Assembly (NCBI GenBank): GCA_019894875.1
Contig: JAGXNR010000132.1
Coordinates: 1-7,365 of the forward strand
Direction of reading: 5' to 3'
DNA from: Promethearchaeota archaeon
Lineage (GTDB): Archaea; Asgardarchaeota; Lokiarchaeia; Sigynarchaeales; SOKP01
Length of the DNA: 7,365 bases
In this document: positions 1 to 6,533 of the stretch, in pieces
Position numbering within the stretch: position 1 is the first letter of the stretch
Layout of the letters: the number at the start of each line of letters is the position of its first letter
Translations under genes and position numbers: made by a program
Notes under the pieces: model-generated
Databases searched by the model: none
Seen by the model: the letters and a program-made list of their open reading frames with translations, nothing else
Told to the model about the DNA's origin: nothing

Positions 1-293
1 GCATTATTAACTAAAATATCAAGATTATCAATCGATTCTAAAGATGAAGCCAATTCTTCCATAAATTCAGGTTGGGAAAGATCTCCTGGAATTATATCAA
101 CATTGATGCCGTGTTTTTGCTCCAATTCTGAAGCTAGAGATTCCAACCTATCTTTTCTTCGAGCTGTAATAATTAAATCAAAACCTTGAGAACTCAAGAT
201 TTTTGCGAACGAATCTCCTATTCCTGAACTCGCGCCAGTTATTACTGCTACACCTGGTTTTTCTACATCCATAAAATTTGTTTTTTCTGTCAT
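1..293 (-). CDS. Short-chain dehydrogenase/reductase, N-terminal part (cut by left window edge)
   Basis: The first 97 codons of a classical SDR oxidoreductase are present; the C-terminal part, with the catalytic Ser/Tyr/Lys, lies outside the window. The Rossmann glycine motif TGASSGIG sits at residues 19-26. The second strand ends in ITARRK (41-46); arginines here usually mean NADP(H) preference. Asp71 in GDLS fits the adenine-contacting Asp of classical SDRs, and the NNA motif begins at residues 96-97, exactly at the edge. The ATG at 293 is chosen because an in-frame stop (303-305) lies four codons upstream; Met8 is an alternative. The gene lies 132 bp downstream of the metallo-hydrolase gene on the same strand, with its own possible TATA box between. 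The substrate cannot be read from this half. The family call is secure. Confidence 0.9.
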   Translation of the reverse strand, partial: MTEKTNFMDVEKPGVAVITGASSGIGDSFAKILSSQGFDLIITARRKDRLESLASELEQKHGINVDIIPGDLSQPEFMEELASSLESIDNLDILVNN

Positions 294-340
294 AATTTCA
301 CATTAGTTAGTTTTTTCTTTAAAGTTACTCTTAAAATGTT

Positions 341-350
341 AAGTTAACTT
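341..350. repeat. Perfect palindrome AAGTTAACTT upstream of the SDR gene
   Basis: A perfect 10-bp inverted repeat lies between the putative TATA box and the SDR start codon, a position where a repressor operator would sit. The half-site AAGTT recurs in a second intergenic palindrome near 6327-6340. Operator function is inference only. Confidence 0.3.
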
Positions 351-375
351 TTAGCTAGACTAAATGTTTTTATCC

Positions 376-394
376 TTTTAAATATCTTATAATC
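376..394 (-). promoter_or_regulatory. Possible TATA box for the SDR gene
   Basis: On the minus strand this reads GATTATAAGATATTTAAAA, an archaeal-type TATA element about 85-100 bp upstream of the SDR start. It would give a leader of roughly 55-65 nt. The region is AT-rich throughout, so a chance match is quite possible. Confidence 0.35.
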
Positions 395-425
395 GCTCTT
401 AATGCAAAAAGGACACAAATCTAAA

Positions 426-1826
426 CTAATATTCAATTTTCTCCCATGGATTTTCAGACCAATAGAGAAGTACATCGTCTTTTAGTTTTTTGTATACCTT
501 ATTTTGAAATTCTAAATAATCCAAATGAACTAAAGTTTCACTAATTGCAAGGATCCTATTCATCTGGTCCAAATCTTCCCCGAAATGGTGAAGCGCAATC
601 TGAAGAGGAGTTATAGGATTATTATGAATGATTTTTGATATTTCAAAAAGACGATTTTGATGGTGATTTTTAATTGCGGTAATCCGTTCATGGGGATCAT
701 AGATTATTTGCTCATGACCTGGTAAAATGATTTTAGAATTTAGCTTATCGATTCGATCCAAAGATCTAAGGTAGTGTTCTAAAATATTCTCGAAATTATT
801 ATTTTTGTTAAACTCTTCAGCACCCGGGATTACCAAAGTGCCCAAATGGGGTGTAATCTTACTTAATATATGGTCTCCAGAGAATAGAATCCCTTTTTTA
901 GGATAGTTTATACAAATATGACCAACCGAATGACCTGGCGAATGTACAATTTGTAGCTCACCATCTACGATTCTATCATCATTATTAAGTAATAAGTCTG
1001 GTTCAATGTACTCAAATCCCATTCCCCCTCTACCAAACCTTTGCATCATTAAATCAACCTCTTCCTTCTTAAGACCGTAACTAATGAGTAGTTGTCCTCT
1101 TTCCTTTATTTTTTCTTCCAAGTTCGTATTTTCACTTAATTCCTTTCTTAATTTAGCTAATTCATGAGCAGATTCATGTATACATATTTTAACGTCTGGG
1201 TTTGCTTTTTTGAGAACCTTTACGAGACCTGTGTGATCTGGATGCTCGTGTGTTATGATGCAATAATCAATATCTTCAAGTTTTATCTGTAGATCTTTTA
1301 AAGCTTTATAAAAAGCATTTTGCCAATATTTCCAAGAATAACCCGCATCGATAAGTACAATATTATCTTTTACTGTAAAAAGATATAAACTAACAATATT
1401 AGAGAAGCCGACATTAATCTGATTGATACCTTCTAAATTAAATATTTTATAATATTCGAAATTTACCATCGTAAACATTCTTGAGAAGAATTTTTTTAAT
1501 TCTTCAAAATCATTAATTTTTTTCCCTACTTCAGGAAACTCATTTACCATAGGAGATTTAATATTATTTTCAAAAAACTCATCAAAGGGTTCACCACTCT
1601 CAAACAAAAGTATATAAAAATCATAAGAAAACCAAAAAAAATTTTGAAGTAGATCTTCCGGAAGCTCAATTCTTTTAGAAACTTCTTTAATGAATTGTCT
1701 AACTGATGTTTGGGGTTTAAATTTATTAAATTCTTGAAAAATTAGGTTCTTTTGCTCTACATCTAATGTGTACAAATTGATTAATCTTTCTGCTTGGTCT
1801 CTATCGATTGCAAAATCAGTACTCAT
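426..1826 (-). CDS. Metallo-beta-lactamase-fold hydrolase with long N-terminal extension and LACTB2-like C-terminus
   Basis: This 466-residue protein has a complete MBL-fold metal site. The THEHPDH motif at 192-198 gives ligands His193, His195, Asp197 and His198. HSPGHSVGH at 295-303 gives His299, SGDH at 316-319 gives the bridging Asp318, and PGHE at 369-372 gives His371, so a two-metal hydrolase is expected. The last 80 or so residues, helical with paired histidines at 388-389, resemble the winged-helix-like tail of LACTB2/glyoxalase II-like proteins. About 135 residues precede the MBL domain, which is unusual; they are rich in Phe, Tyr and charged residues, with no signal peptide or clear membrane span. 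The start is ATG at 1826; a GAGG lies about 13 nt upstream, and a TATA box close enough for a leaderless or short-leader mRNA is present. The substrate is unknown; thioester, lactone or RNA hydrolysis all occur in the superfamily. The protein is probably cytosolic. Confidence 0.88.
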   Translation of the reverse strand: MSTDFAIDRDQAERLINLYTLDVEQKNLIFQEFNKFKPQTSVRQFIKEVSKRIELPEDLLQNFFWFSYDFYILLFESGEPFDEFFENNIKSPMVNEFPEVGKKINDFEELKKFFSRMFTMVNFEYYKIFNLEGINQINVGFSNIVSLYLFTVKDNIVLIDAGYSWKYWQNAFYKALKDLQIKLEDIDYCIITHEHPDHTGLVKVLKKANPDVKICIHESAHELAKLRKELSENTNLEEKIKERGQLLISYGLKKEEVDLMMQRFGRGGMGFEYIEPDLLLNNDDRIVDGELQIVHSPGHSVGHICINYPKKGILFSGDHILSKITPHLGTLVIPGAEEFNKNNNFENILEHYLRSLDRIDKLNSKIILPGHEQIIYDPHERITAIKNHHQNRLFEISKIIHNNPITPLQIALHHFGEDLDQMNRILAISETLVHLDYLEFQNKVYKKLKDDVLLYWSENPWEKIEY

Positions 1827-1844
1827 TTAAACTATTAAACCTCG

Positions 1845-1864
1845 TTTATAAGAATTTAAAATTT
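1845..1864 (-). promoter_or_regulatory. Possible TATA element for the MBL-fold gene
   Basis: The minus strand reads AAATTTTAAATTCTTATAAA here, 19-38 bp upstream of the ATG at 1826. Either AT core (TTTTAAAT or TTATAAA) would place transcription start at or just before the start codon, implying a leaderless or very short-leader mRNA. It supports a transcription unit separate from the ADH gene upstream. Confidence 0.4.
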
Positions 1865-1883
1865 TTAACCAAATGCCTTTTTT

Positions 1884-1904
1884 AAAAATAAAAGATAAAG
1901 AATA
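1884..1904 (-). terminator. T-rich tract downstream of the iron-ADH gene
   Basis: On the minus strand, about 55-75 nt after the ADH stop codon, the sequence is a run of T-clusters (TTCTTTATCTTTTATTTTT). Archaeal RNA polymerase commonly terminates at such oligo-T tracts without a stem-loop. Position and composition fit the end of the ALDH-ADH transcript; there is no stem to strengthen the call. Confidence 0.4.
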
Positions 1905-1956
1905 GTAATAAATTTTCTCTTTAAGGTTCATTAAATACTTTTCAGAATAAGTGATC

Positions 1957-3258
1957 TTACCATAATGTCATTGATTCAGAAAAAAGCTTTCTAAGATCCT
2001 CTGCACTTGCTGGTCGGGGAGATAACTTGGTTACGCGGTGCTGGGGTAGGGTTCCTTGAACCAAATCTTCTATATCACTTTCTACAAAACCAACCGCTTC
2101 AAGACCGTTGGGCATTCCCGTAGCTTTCATTAGTTTAATCAGTTCAGTTGCAAGAATTTCTCCGGCATCCTTTTTATCAACATTTGATATATCTACTCCC
2201 ATTAGTTGTGCTGCATATAGATGTAATTCTGGATCTGTTTGAGCAGTAAATCTAAACACTGCAGGTGATGGAAGGACGACGGCCATACCATGTGGAATTA
2301 TTGGATGTTTTGATTTAATCCCTTCAGGTAAGTATTCACGAACCATACCTGACACCGGGTAAGACATTCCATGAACTAAATGAACACCTGCATTTCCAAA
2401 ACCTATACCTGCAAACGTAGATGCGAGAATCATTTCTGATCTTGCTTCATCATCGGAAGGATCTTCAACTACACGAACTATGTTTTTTGAAACCATTTCA
2501 ATTGCTTTGGAAGCCCAGAGGTGGCTAATTGGGTTTCTACCTTGATATGCCGGGCGTAAGTCGAGACTCTCTGGTACAGGGCGACTATAATACGGAAGGG
2601 CTGTGAGTGATTCTAATGCATGACAAAGAACGTCAAATCCGCAAGAAGCCGTAGCTATTTTTGGTACGGTTCGTGTATTATTAGGATCTATGATTCCCAT
2701 GACAGGTCGTAATGCTCGATGGGCAATACCTGTTTTTGCATGCATTTTGACTAAATCAAATATTGCAACTCCAGTGGTTTCACTTCCGGTTCCTGCTGTT
2801 GTTGGAATTGCTATCATCGGTTTTAATGGTCCTGGTATAGGAAGTCCTTGGCCAATCGGGGCATTAACATAAGCTAAAAAATCATTAGGATGAGTTGAAT
2901 ACAAGTTTGCTACCTTAGCGGTATCCATACTTGATCCTCCCCCAACGCCGATGAAGCCATCGAAGTTACCTTTAGTCGCAAATTTAATGGCATCTTTGAA
3001 GGAAGAATCGGTAGGTTCTACACGTGCTCTATCAAACAAAATCGTTTCTATATTTTCTTTTTTTAAGGCTTCAAGGGTGACAGACACAGGTTCACTATTG
3101 GTTAAGTTTGGATCCGTGACCACCATCACTCGAGTTGCCCCAAGTTTTTTCATATCGTACCCGACTTCACATGTCACACCTGGACCATATTTGATACTAG
3201 ATGTAGCCATTGTGAAGGCTGTTTCATATTTAATGTCTTCTTTTTTTCCCATTTTCAT
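1957..3258 (-). CDS. Iron-containing alcohol dehydrogenase, hydroxyacid-oxoacid transhydrogenase (HOT/ADHFE1) type
   Basis: This is a group III Fe-ADH of about 433 residues. Numbering here counts the in-frame TTG at 3261 as residue 1. Visible are the nucleotide-binding GGGSSMD (107-113), PTTAGTGSE (153-161), and metal ligands Asp210 and His214 in GFDVLCHALES, His297 in HLVHGMS and His324 in PHG. Several blocks match what I recall of mammalian ADHFE1: RVEPTDSSF, RPAYQG-NPIS, FAGIGFGNAGVHL and TLPQ-RVTKL. That family couples oxidation of 4-hydroxybutyrate to succinate semialdehyde with reduction of 2-oxoglutarate to D-2-hydroxyglutarate, keeping its nicotinamide bound. No mitochondrial-type presequence is present. 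The gene follows the semialdehyde dehydrogenase by about 30 bp, so both are probably one operon. The start is ambiguous: TTG 3261, ATG 3258 and ATG 3252 are all in frame, with a stop just upstream; the first ATG was chosen. Another hydroxyacid or a semialdehyde such as malonate semialdehyde is possible. GC content looks higher than in the neighbours. Confidence 0.9.
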   Translation of the reverse strand: MKMGKKEDIKYETAFTMATSSIKYGPGVTCEVGYDMKKLGATRVMVVTDPNLTNSEPVSVTLEALKKENIETILFDRARVEPTDSSFKDAIKFATKGNFDGFIGVGGGSSMDTAKVANLYSTHPNDFLAYVNAPIGQGLPIPGPLKPMIAIPTTAGTGSETTGVAIFDLVKMHAKTGIAHRALRPVMGIIDPNNTRTVPKIATASCGFDVLCHALESLTALPYYSRPVPESLDLRPAYQGRNPISHLWASKAIEMVSKNIVRVVEDPSDDEARSEMILASTFAGIGFGNAGVHLVHGMSYPVSGMVREYLPEGIKSKHPIIPHGMAVVLPSPAVFRFTAQTDPELHLYAAQLMGVDISNVDKKDAGEILATELIKLMKATGMPNGLEAVGFVESDIEDLVQGTLPQHRVTKLSPRPASAEDLRKLFSESMTLW

Positions 3259-3274
3259 CAACTTCTATTAGTTT

Positions 3275-3290
3275 TTTTTAATATTAAAAA
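3275..3290. repeat. 16-bp AT palindrome between ALDH and Fe-ADH genes
   Basis: TTTTTAATATTAAAAA is a perfect inverted repeat filling half of the short gap between the two genes, directly after the ALDH stop codon. It could be a weak terminator, an internal TATA element for the ADH gene, or simply AT-rich chance. Confidence 0.3.
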
Positions 3291-4769
3291 TTAATCCCAT
3301 TCAATTTTTGTGCTTCCATGAAATCTTTCAATTATTACACGTTCTTGGGTAAAAAACTTCAATGATTCATAACCTTGAGCGCGAAGGGTACCAAAAAATG
3401 AATCTTTAGCTCCCGCAAATGGAAACCAAGCAAGAGGAGCCACCACTCCGATATTTATACCTAATTGAATATTATAGATCTCATCTCGGAAAAAACGAGC
3501 TTCTTCTCCGCTTTCCGTGTAAATTGTCACAGCATTACCTTTCGGGTTTTTATTGATAATATTTACTGCTTCCTTTAAATTTTCTACACGATCAAGGCAA
3601 GCAACAGGTCCAAAAACCTCTTCATCGTAAATTTTCATACCAGGTTTAGCTTTTTCAAAGAAACAAGGTCCTAAGAAATAACCTTTTTCATATCCTGGTA
3701 TTTTTACACTTCGACCATCTAAGATTAATTCAGCTCCCTCATCAATCCCACTTTGTATTTGGTCATGAAGATTATTAAGAGATTTTCTCGAGACTACAGG
3801 TCCCATAAAAGTTTCTCTATCCATCCCATAACCAATTTTTAGCTCTTTTGTTGCTTTAAGAAGCTGTTCTTTGAAATCCTCGTAAAATGATTCTTTTCCT
3901 ACAGTCATCAACACTGCTCCGGATAAACATCGTTGCCCAGAATTACCAAAAACGGAGTTCATTATATTAGGCATGATTTTTTCAACATTAGCTTTTTCCG
4001 TAATGACTAAGAAGTTATTAGCACCTCCGTGACATTGAGCTCGTTTACATAAGCTACTGACTTTTCTATAAATTGCCTGAGCTACGGGGGTTGAGCCAAC
4101 ACTTGATACACCTACAATATCAGGATGTTCAATTAACTGATTAGCAATTTCAACATCACCATGGATAAAATTAATAACTCCTGGTGGAAATCCCGCCTTA
4201 TCAATATATTTAAAGATATTTTGAAAAGCCAATGGCGTTTGTTCATTTGATTTTATAATGTATGTGTTACCCGCAGCTATCGCGAATGGTAAGAACCAAA
4301 AAGGTATCATGGCGGGAAAATTAAACGGAGGAATCATTAAAAAAACACCTAAAGGTTCAAGGATTGAATATTCATCAATCCCCGTAGCAATATTGTGCAT
4401 ATATTGCCCTTTTTGATACTCAGGCACAGTAAATGCTGCCTCAATCATTTGATACGACCGGATAACTTCTCCTGCTGCTGCATTCCATTCTTTTCCATGG
4501 TTTATCACAACAGATTCAGCAATCTCTTCAATATTGTCTTTAATTAGGGTTATTAATTTAAAAAAGGGTTGAATTCTTTGGATCCCCGGTACTCTTTTCC
4601 AATCTGGAAAAGCATCTTTAGCTGCTTTGACGACCGATTTTACTTCTTCTTTTGTAGACATTGGAACTTTACCGAGTGGCTCATCTAAAGCAGGATTCAT
4701 ATATTCAATCAATCGGCTACTTTCTGAATCTACAAACTTTCCATTAATATAATTCTTTAAGACCTTCAT
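3291..4769 (-). CDS. mmsA: CoA-acylating methylmalonate/malonate-semialdehyde dehydrogenase (ALDH superfamily)
   Basis: This is a full-length, 492-residue ALDH, the usual size for the MMSDH family. MMSDH oxidises malonate or methylmalonate semialdehyde with NAD+ and CoA, releasing CO2 and acetyl-CoA or propionyl-CoA. Family marks are PPFNFP (147-152, oxyanion Asn150), catalytic Cys281 in SGQRC, EEVFGP (383-388), and the C-terminal FAGAKDSFFGTL block (451-462). Arg104 and Arg280 align with the two arginines (124 and 301 in the Bacillus enzyme) that hold the substrate carboxylate. As in other MMSDHs the general-base Glu of hydrolytic ALDHs is missing; His247 sits about there. Two motifs deviate: KSNEQTP (173-179) replaces the usual KPSE-type sequence, and GGANN (248-252) replaces GAKNH. 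The start is ATG at 4769, with no Shine-Dalgarno. It is the first gene of the leftward operon, divergent from the aminotransferase. Succinate semialdehyde is an alternative substrate. Confidence 0.88.
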   Translation of the reverse strand: MKVLKNYINGKFVDSESSRLIEYMNPALDEPLGKVPMSTKEEVKSVVKAAKDAFPDWKRVPGIQRIQPFFKLITLIKDNIEEIAESVVINHGKEWNAAAGEVIRSYQMIEAAFTVPEYQKGQYMHNIATGIDEYSILEPLGVFLMIPPFNFPAMIPFWFLPFAIAAGNTYIIKSNEQTPLAFQNIFKYIDKAGFPPGVINFIHGDVEIANQLIEHPDIVGVSSVGSTPVAQAIYRKVSSLCKRAQCHGGANNFLVITEKANVEKIMPNIMNSVFGNSGQRCLSGAVLMTVGKESFYEDFKEQLLKATKELKIGYGMDRETFMGPVVSRKSLNNLHDQIQSGIDEGAELILDGRSVKIPGYEKGYFLGPCFFEKAKPGMKIYDEEVFGPVACLDRVENLKEAVNIINKNPKGNAVTIYTESGEEARFFRDEIYNIQLGINIGVVAPLAWFPFAGAKDSFFGTLRAQGYESLKFFTQERVIIERFHGSTKIEWD

Positions 4770-4830
4770 GTATAAATCAAATTTTTTTTTTCTAATTAAT
4801 GCAGTAATTGTAAAAAATAAATTTGGAAAA

Positions 4831-4848
4831 TAATTAAATATTTATAAG
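4831..4848. promoter_or_regulatory. Shared, near-symmetric TATA element in the divergent spacer
   Basis: The plus strand reads TAATTAAATATTTATAAG and the minus strand CTTATAAATATTTAATTA, so a TATA-like box is readable in both directions. Rightward it would start an mRNA near 4870 (leader about 45 nt) for the aminotransferase, with purine-rich GGAAAA at 4825-4830 as a possible BRE. Leftward it would start near 4806 (leader about 40 nt) for the ALDH. One box may serve both genes, or two overlapping boxes may be used. Confidence 0.45.
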
Positions 4849-4914
4849 CTTTTTTCCATACTTCTTCAATAATAACTAATGGTAGATAACTAAATTACAA
4901 ATAATATTAGAAAG

Positions 4915-6279
4915 ATGAATGAATTAGACGAAAGACTTGTACCCGAGGATCTTCGCAAATCTTATACTAGTAAAGAGATCCTTACTATCGAGCAAAAACA
5001 TATTATCCCTGCGGTCACTCACTATTTTGAAGATCCAATCCTGATTGTTGGAGGTAAAGGTGCGACAGTAGAAGATGATTCAGGTAAGCAGTATATTGAT
5101 TTGTTTTCAGGTATATGCACCAAAATTACTGGATATAACCACCCAAAATTCATCGCAACTCTTAAATGGCAAGCGGAACATCTGATTTATTCAAGTACAC
5201 TGTATTCCACTATTCCTTACGCCGTGCTCTCCCAGAAATTGGCTCAAATTGCTCCTTCTGGGTTATCCCAAGCCTTTATTCTAAATAGTGGATCGGAAGC
5301 TAATGAATCTGCTTTATTTATGGCACGAAAATATAGAAATAATCCTTATATCATAGCTTGTACTCATGCTTATCATGGACGTACTCAATTAGCTCGAGAA
5401 ATATCAAGTGCAGGTTGGCGTACTGTACCTGAATCTCATCCTCCTGGTGTTCGCTTTACCCCCTATGGATATTGTTATCGGTGTTCTTTTGGGAAGGAAT
5501 TTCCTGAATGTGATTTTGAATGTGCTAGGTATCTCCGTGAAGTCATCCGAACTCAAACGAATAATGCTATTGCTGCCTTTATTGTCGAGCCTATCCAAGG
5601 AGTTGGTGGCATTGTCCAACCACCTCCAGAATTTTTCCGAATCACCTATGAAATTGTAAAAGAATATGGAGGTCTTTTCATAGCAGATGAAGTTCAAACA
5701 GGCTTTGGACGTACGGGAGATCGTTGGTGGGGTATTCAACAATCAAACGTAACCCCAGATATCATTACAATAGCAAAAGGTTTTGGTAGCGGTATTCCAA
5801 TTGGAGGGTTTTTAACACGCCCAGAATATGCTGCAGAATATACTACAACAGATAGTTTTACCACATTTGGCGGTAATCCATTGTCATGTGCAGCAGCAGT
5901 AGCGGTTATCGAAATTATCCAAGAAGAACAGTATCTAAGTAAAGCTAAGAAACTTGGGGCTTTAATTAAGAAACAACTTCTAACTCTTAAGGCAGATCAT
6001 AAACTTGTTGGTGATGTTCGTGGACAAGGAATGATGTTAGGAATTGAACTCGTTCGTGATCAAAATACCAAGGAACCTGCTACTCAGGAAATGCTTCAAG
6101 TTATGGAATTCTGCAAACAAAATGGATTGTTGATTGGTAAAGGAGGAATCGACGGGAATGTTATAAGAATTCAACCCCCACTTGAGCTAACAAAAGACCA
6201 AACTGAAAAAGCAATGCAAATTCTTGATTCGGCTTTTACTGAAGTGGAACTAAAAATGGGACATTCAATTCGAGTTTAG
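4915..6279 (+). CDS. Class III PLP aminotransferase, AGXT2/PYD4 type (beta-alanine/3-aminoisobutyrate/GABA transaminase)
   Basis: This is a complete fold-type I, class III aminotransferase of 454 residues. The PLP site is intact: NSGSEAN (124-130) binds phosphate, AYHG (152-155) carries the ring-stacking aromatic, EPIQG (225-229), Asp258 in ADEVQTGFGR pairs with the pyridine nitrogen, Lys288 in AKG forms the Schiff base, and Thr317 in TFGGNP closes the phosphate cup. The tail block LLIGKGGIDGNVIRI (405-419), with Arg418, closely resembles plant and animal AGXT2-type enzymes, which transfer amino groups from beta-alanine, 3-aminoisobutyrate or alanine to pyruvate or glyoxylate. A four-cysteine insert, Cys187, Cys190, Cys199 and Cys203, stands out. 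ATG 4915 is the first start after an in-frame stop at 4891. The divergent ALDH would consume its malonate or methylmalonate semialdehyde product. GABA or ornithine-type activity cannot be excluded. Confidence 0.9.
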   Translation: MNELDERLVPEDLRKSYTSKEILTIEQKHIIPAVTHYFEDPILIVGGKGATVEDDSGKQYIDLFSGICTKITGYNHPKFIATLKWQAEHLIYSSTLYSTIPYAVLSQKLAQIAPSGLSQAFILNSGSEANESALFMARKYRNNPYIIACTHAYHGRTQLAREISSAGWRTVPESHPPGVRFTPYGYCYRCSFGKEFPECDFECARYLREVIRTQTNNAIAAFIVEPIQGVGGIVQPPPEFFRITYEIVKEYGGLFIADEVQTGFGRTGDRWWGIQQSNVTPDIITIAKGFGSGIPIGGFLTRPEYAAEYTTTDSFTTFGGNPLSCAAAVAVIEIIQEEQYLSKAKKLGALIKKQLLTLKADHKLVGDVRGQGMMLGIELVRDQNTKEPATQEMLQVMEFCKQNGLLIGKGGIDGNVIRIQPPLELTKDQTEKAMQILDSAFTEVELKMGHSIRV

Positions 6280-6287
6280 CCATGCTA

Positions 6288-6296
6288 TTTTTTTTT
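6288..6296 (+). terminator. T9 run just after the aminotransferase stop
   Basis: Nine consecutive T residues start 9 nt after the TAG stop, flanked by ATGC and GCAT, which could pair only weakly. An oligo-T tract at this position is a typical archaeal intrinsic termination signal. Confidence 0.55.
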
Positions 6297-6326
6297 GCAT
6301 ATCAAATTATTAACACATTTAAGCTA

Positions 6327-6340
6327 TAAGTTATAACTTA
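6327..6340. repeat. 14-bp perfect palindrome TAAGTTATAACTTA
   Basis: This perfect inverted repeat lies in the 254-bp gap between the aminotransferase and the next gene, about 190 bp upstream of that gene's start. Its half-site AAGTTA matches the palindrome at 341-350 with a two-base spacer added. It could be a regulator site; AT-rich chance is the alternative. The rest of the gap, to about 6460, holds nothing recognisable. Confidence 0.3.
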
Positions 6341-6462
6341 AACTGATAACTCTAATAAAACATCAAATTTTCTAGATATTTGGAATTAGTTTTATTTTTA
6401 GAGATAGATTGAAACATTTTCATAAACGAAATTCAAATTAAACTTCACAAAAAAATATATTG

Positions 6463-6480
6463 GCGAAAAGTTTTTAAATA
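6463..6480 (+). promoter_or_regulatory. BRE/TATA promoter for the coiled-coil protein gene
   Basis: CGAAAAG followed by TTTTTAAATA gives a textbook archaeal arrangement of purine-rich BRE and TATA box. Transcription would start near 6500, leaving a leader of about 30 nt before the ATG at 6534. No Shine-Dalgarno is visible before that ATG. Confidence 0.55.
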
Positions 6481-6533
6481 CTTAAAAAGAAATTTTAGCT
6501 GAAAAATAATAAAAATAAATCAAGTAATCCTTC

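Noticed and set aside
404..425. T5 run on the minus strand just after the MBL gene stop, as a terminator
   Set aside because: Five T's in this base composition are too common to call; the SDR could equally be read through from the MBL gene.
1927..1942. TATA-like TTAAATACTTTT on the plus strand near the Fe-ADH stop
   Set aside because: It resembles the AT core at 6474-6483, but no plus-strand gene follows; downstream is only antisense to the ADH gene.
2690..3271. Two plus-strand open frames (2690-2872 and 2951-3271) opposite the Fe-ADH gene
   Set aside because: They lie wholly antisense to strongly conserved Fe-ADH coding sequence apart from a few bases, and their translations show no recognisable domain.
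4780..4791. T-run in the divergent spacer as a plus-strand terminator
   Set aside because: No plus-strand gene ends there; it is more likely leader sequence of the leftward ALDH transcript.
5404..5742. A minus-strand and a second plus-strand open frame (5408-5659) inside the aminotransferase
   Set aside because: Both overlap the conserved core of the aminotransferase in other frames, with unlikely protein composition and no promoter signals of their own.
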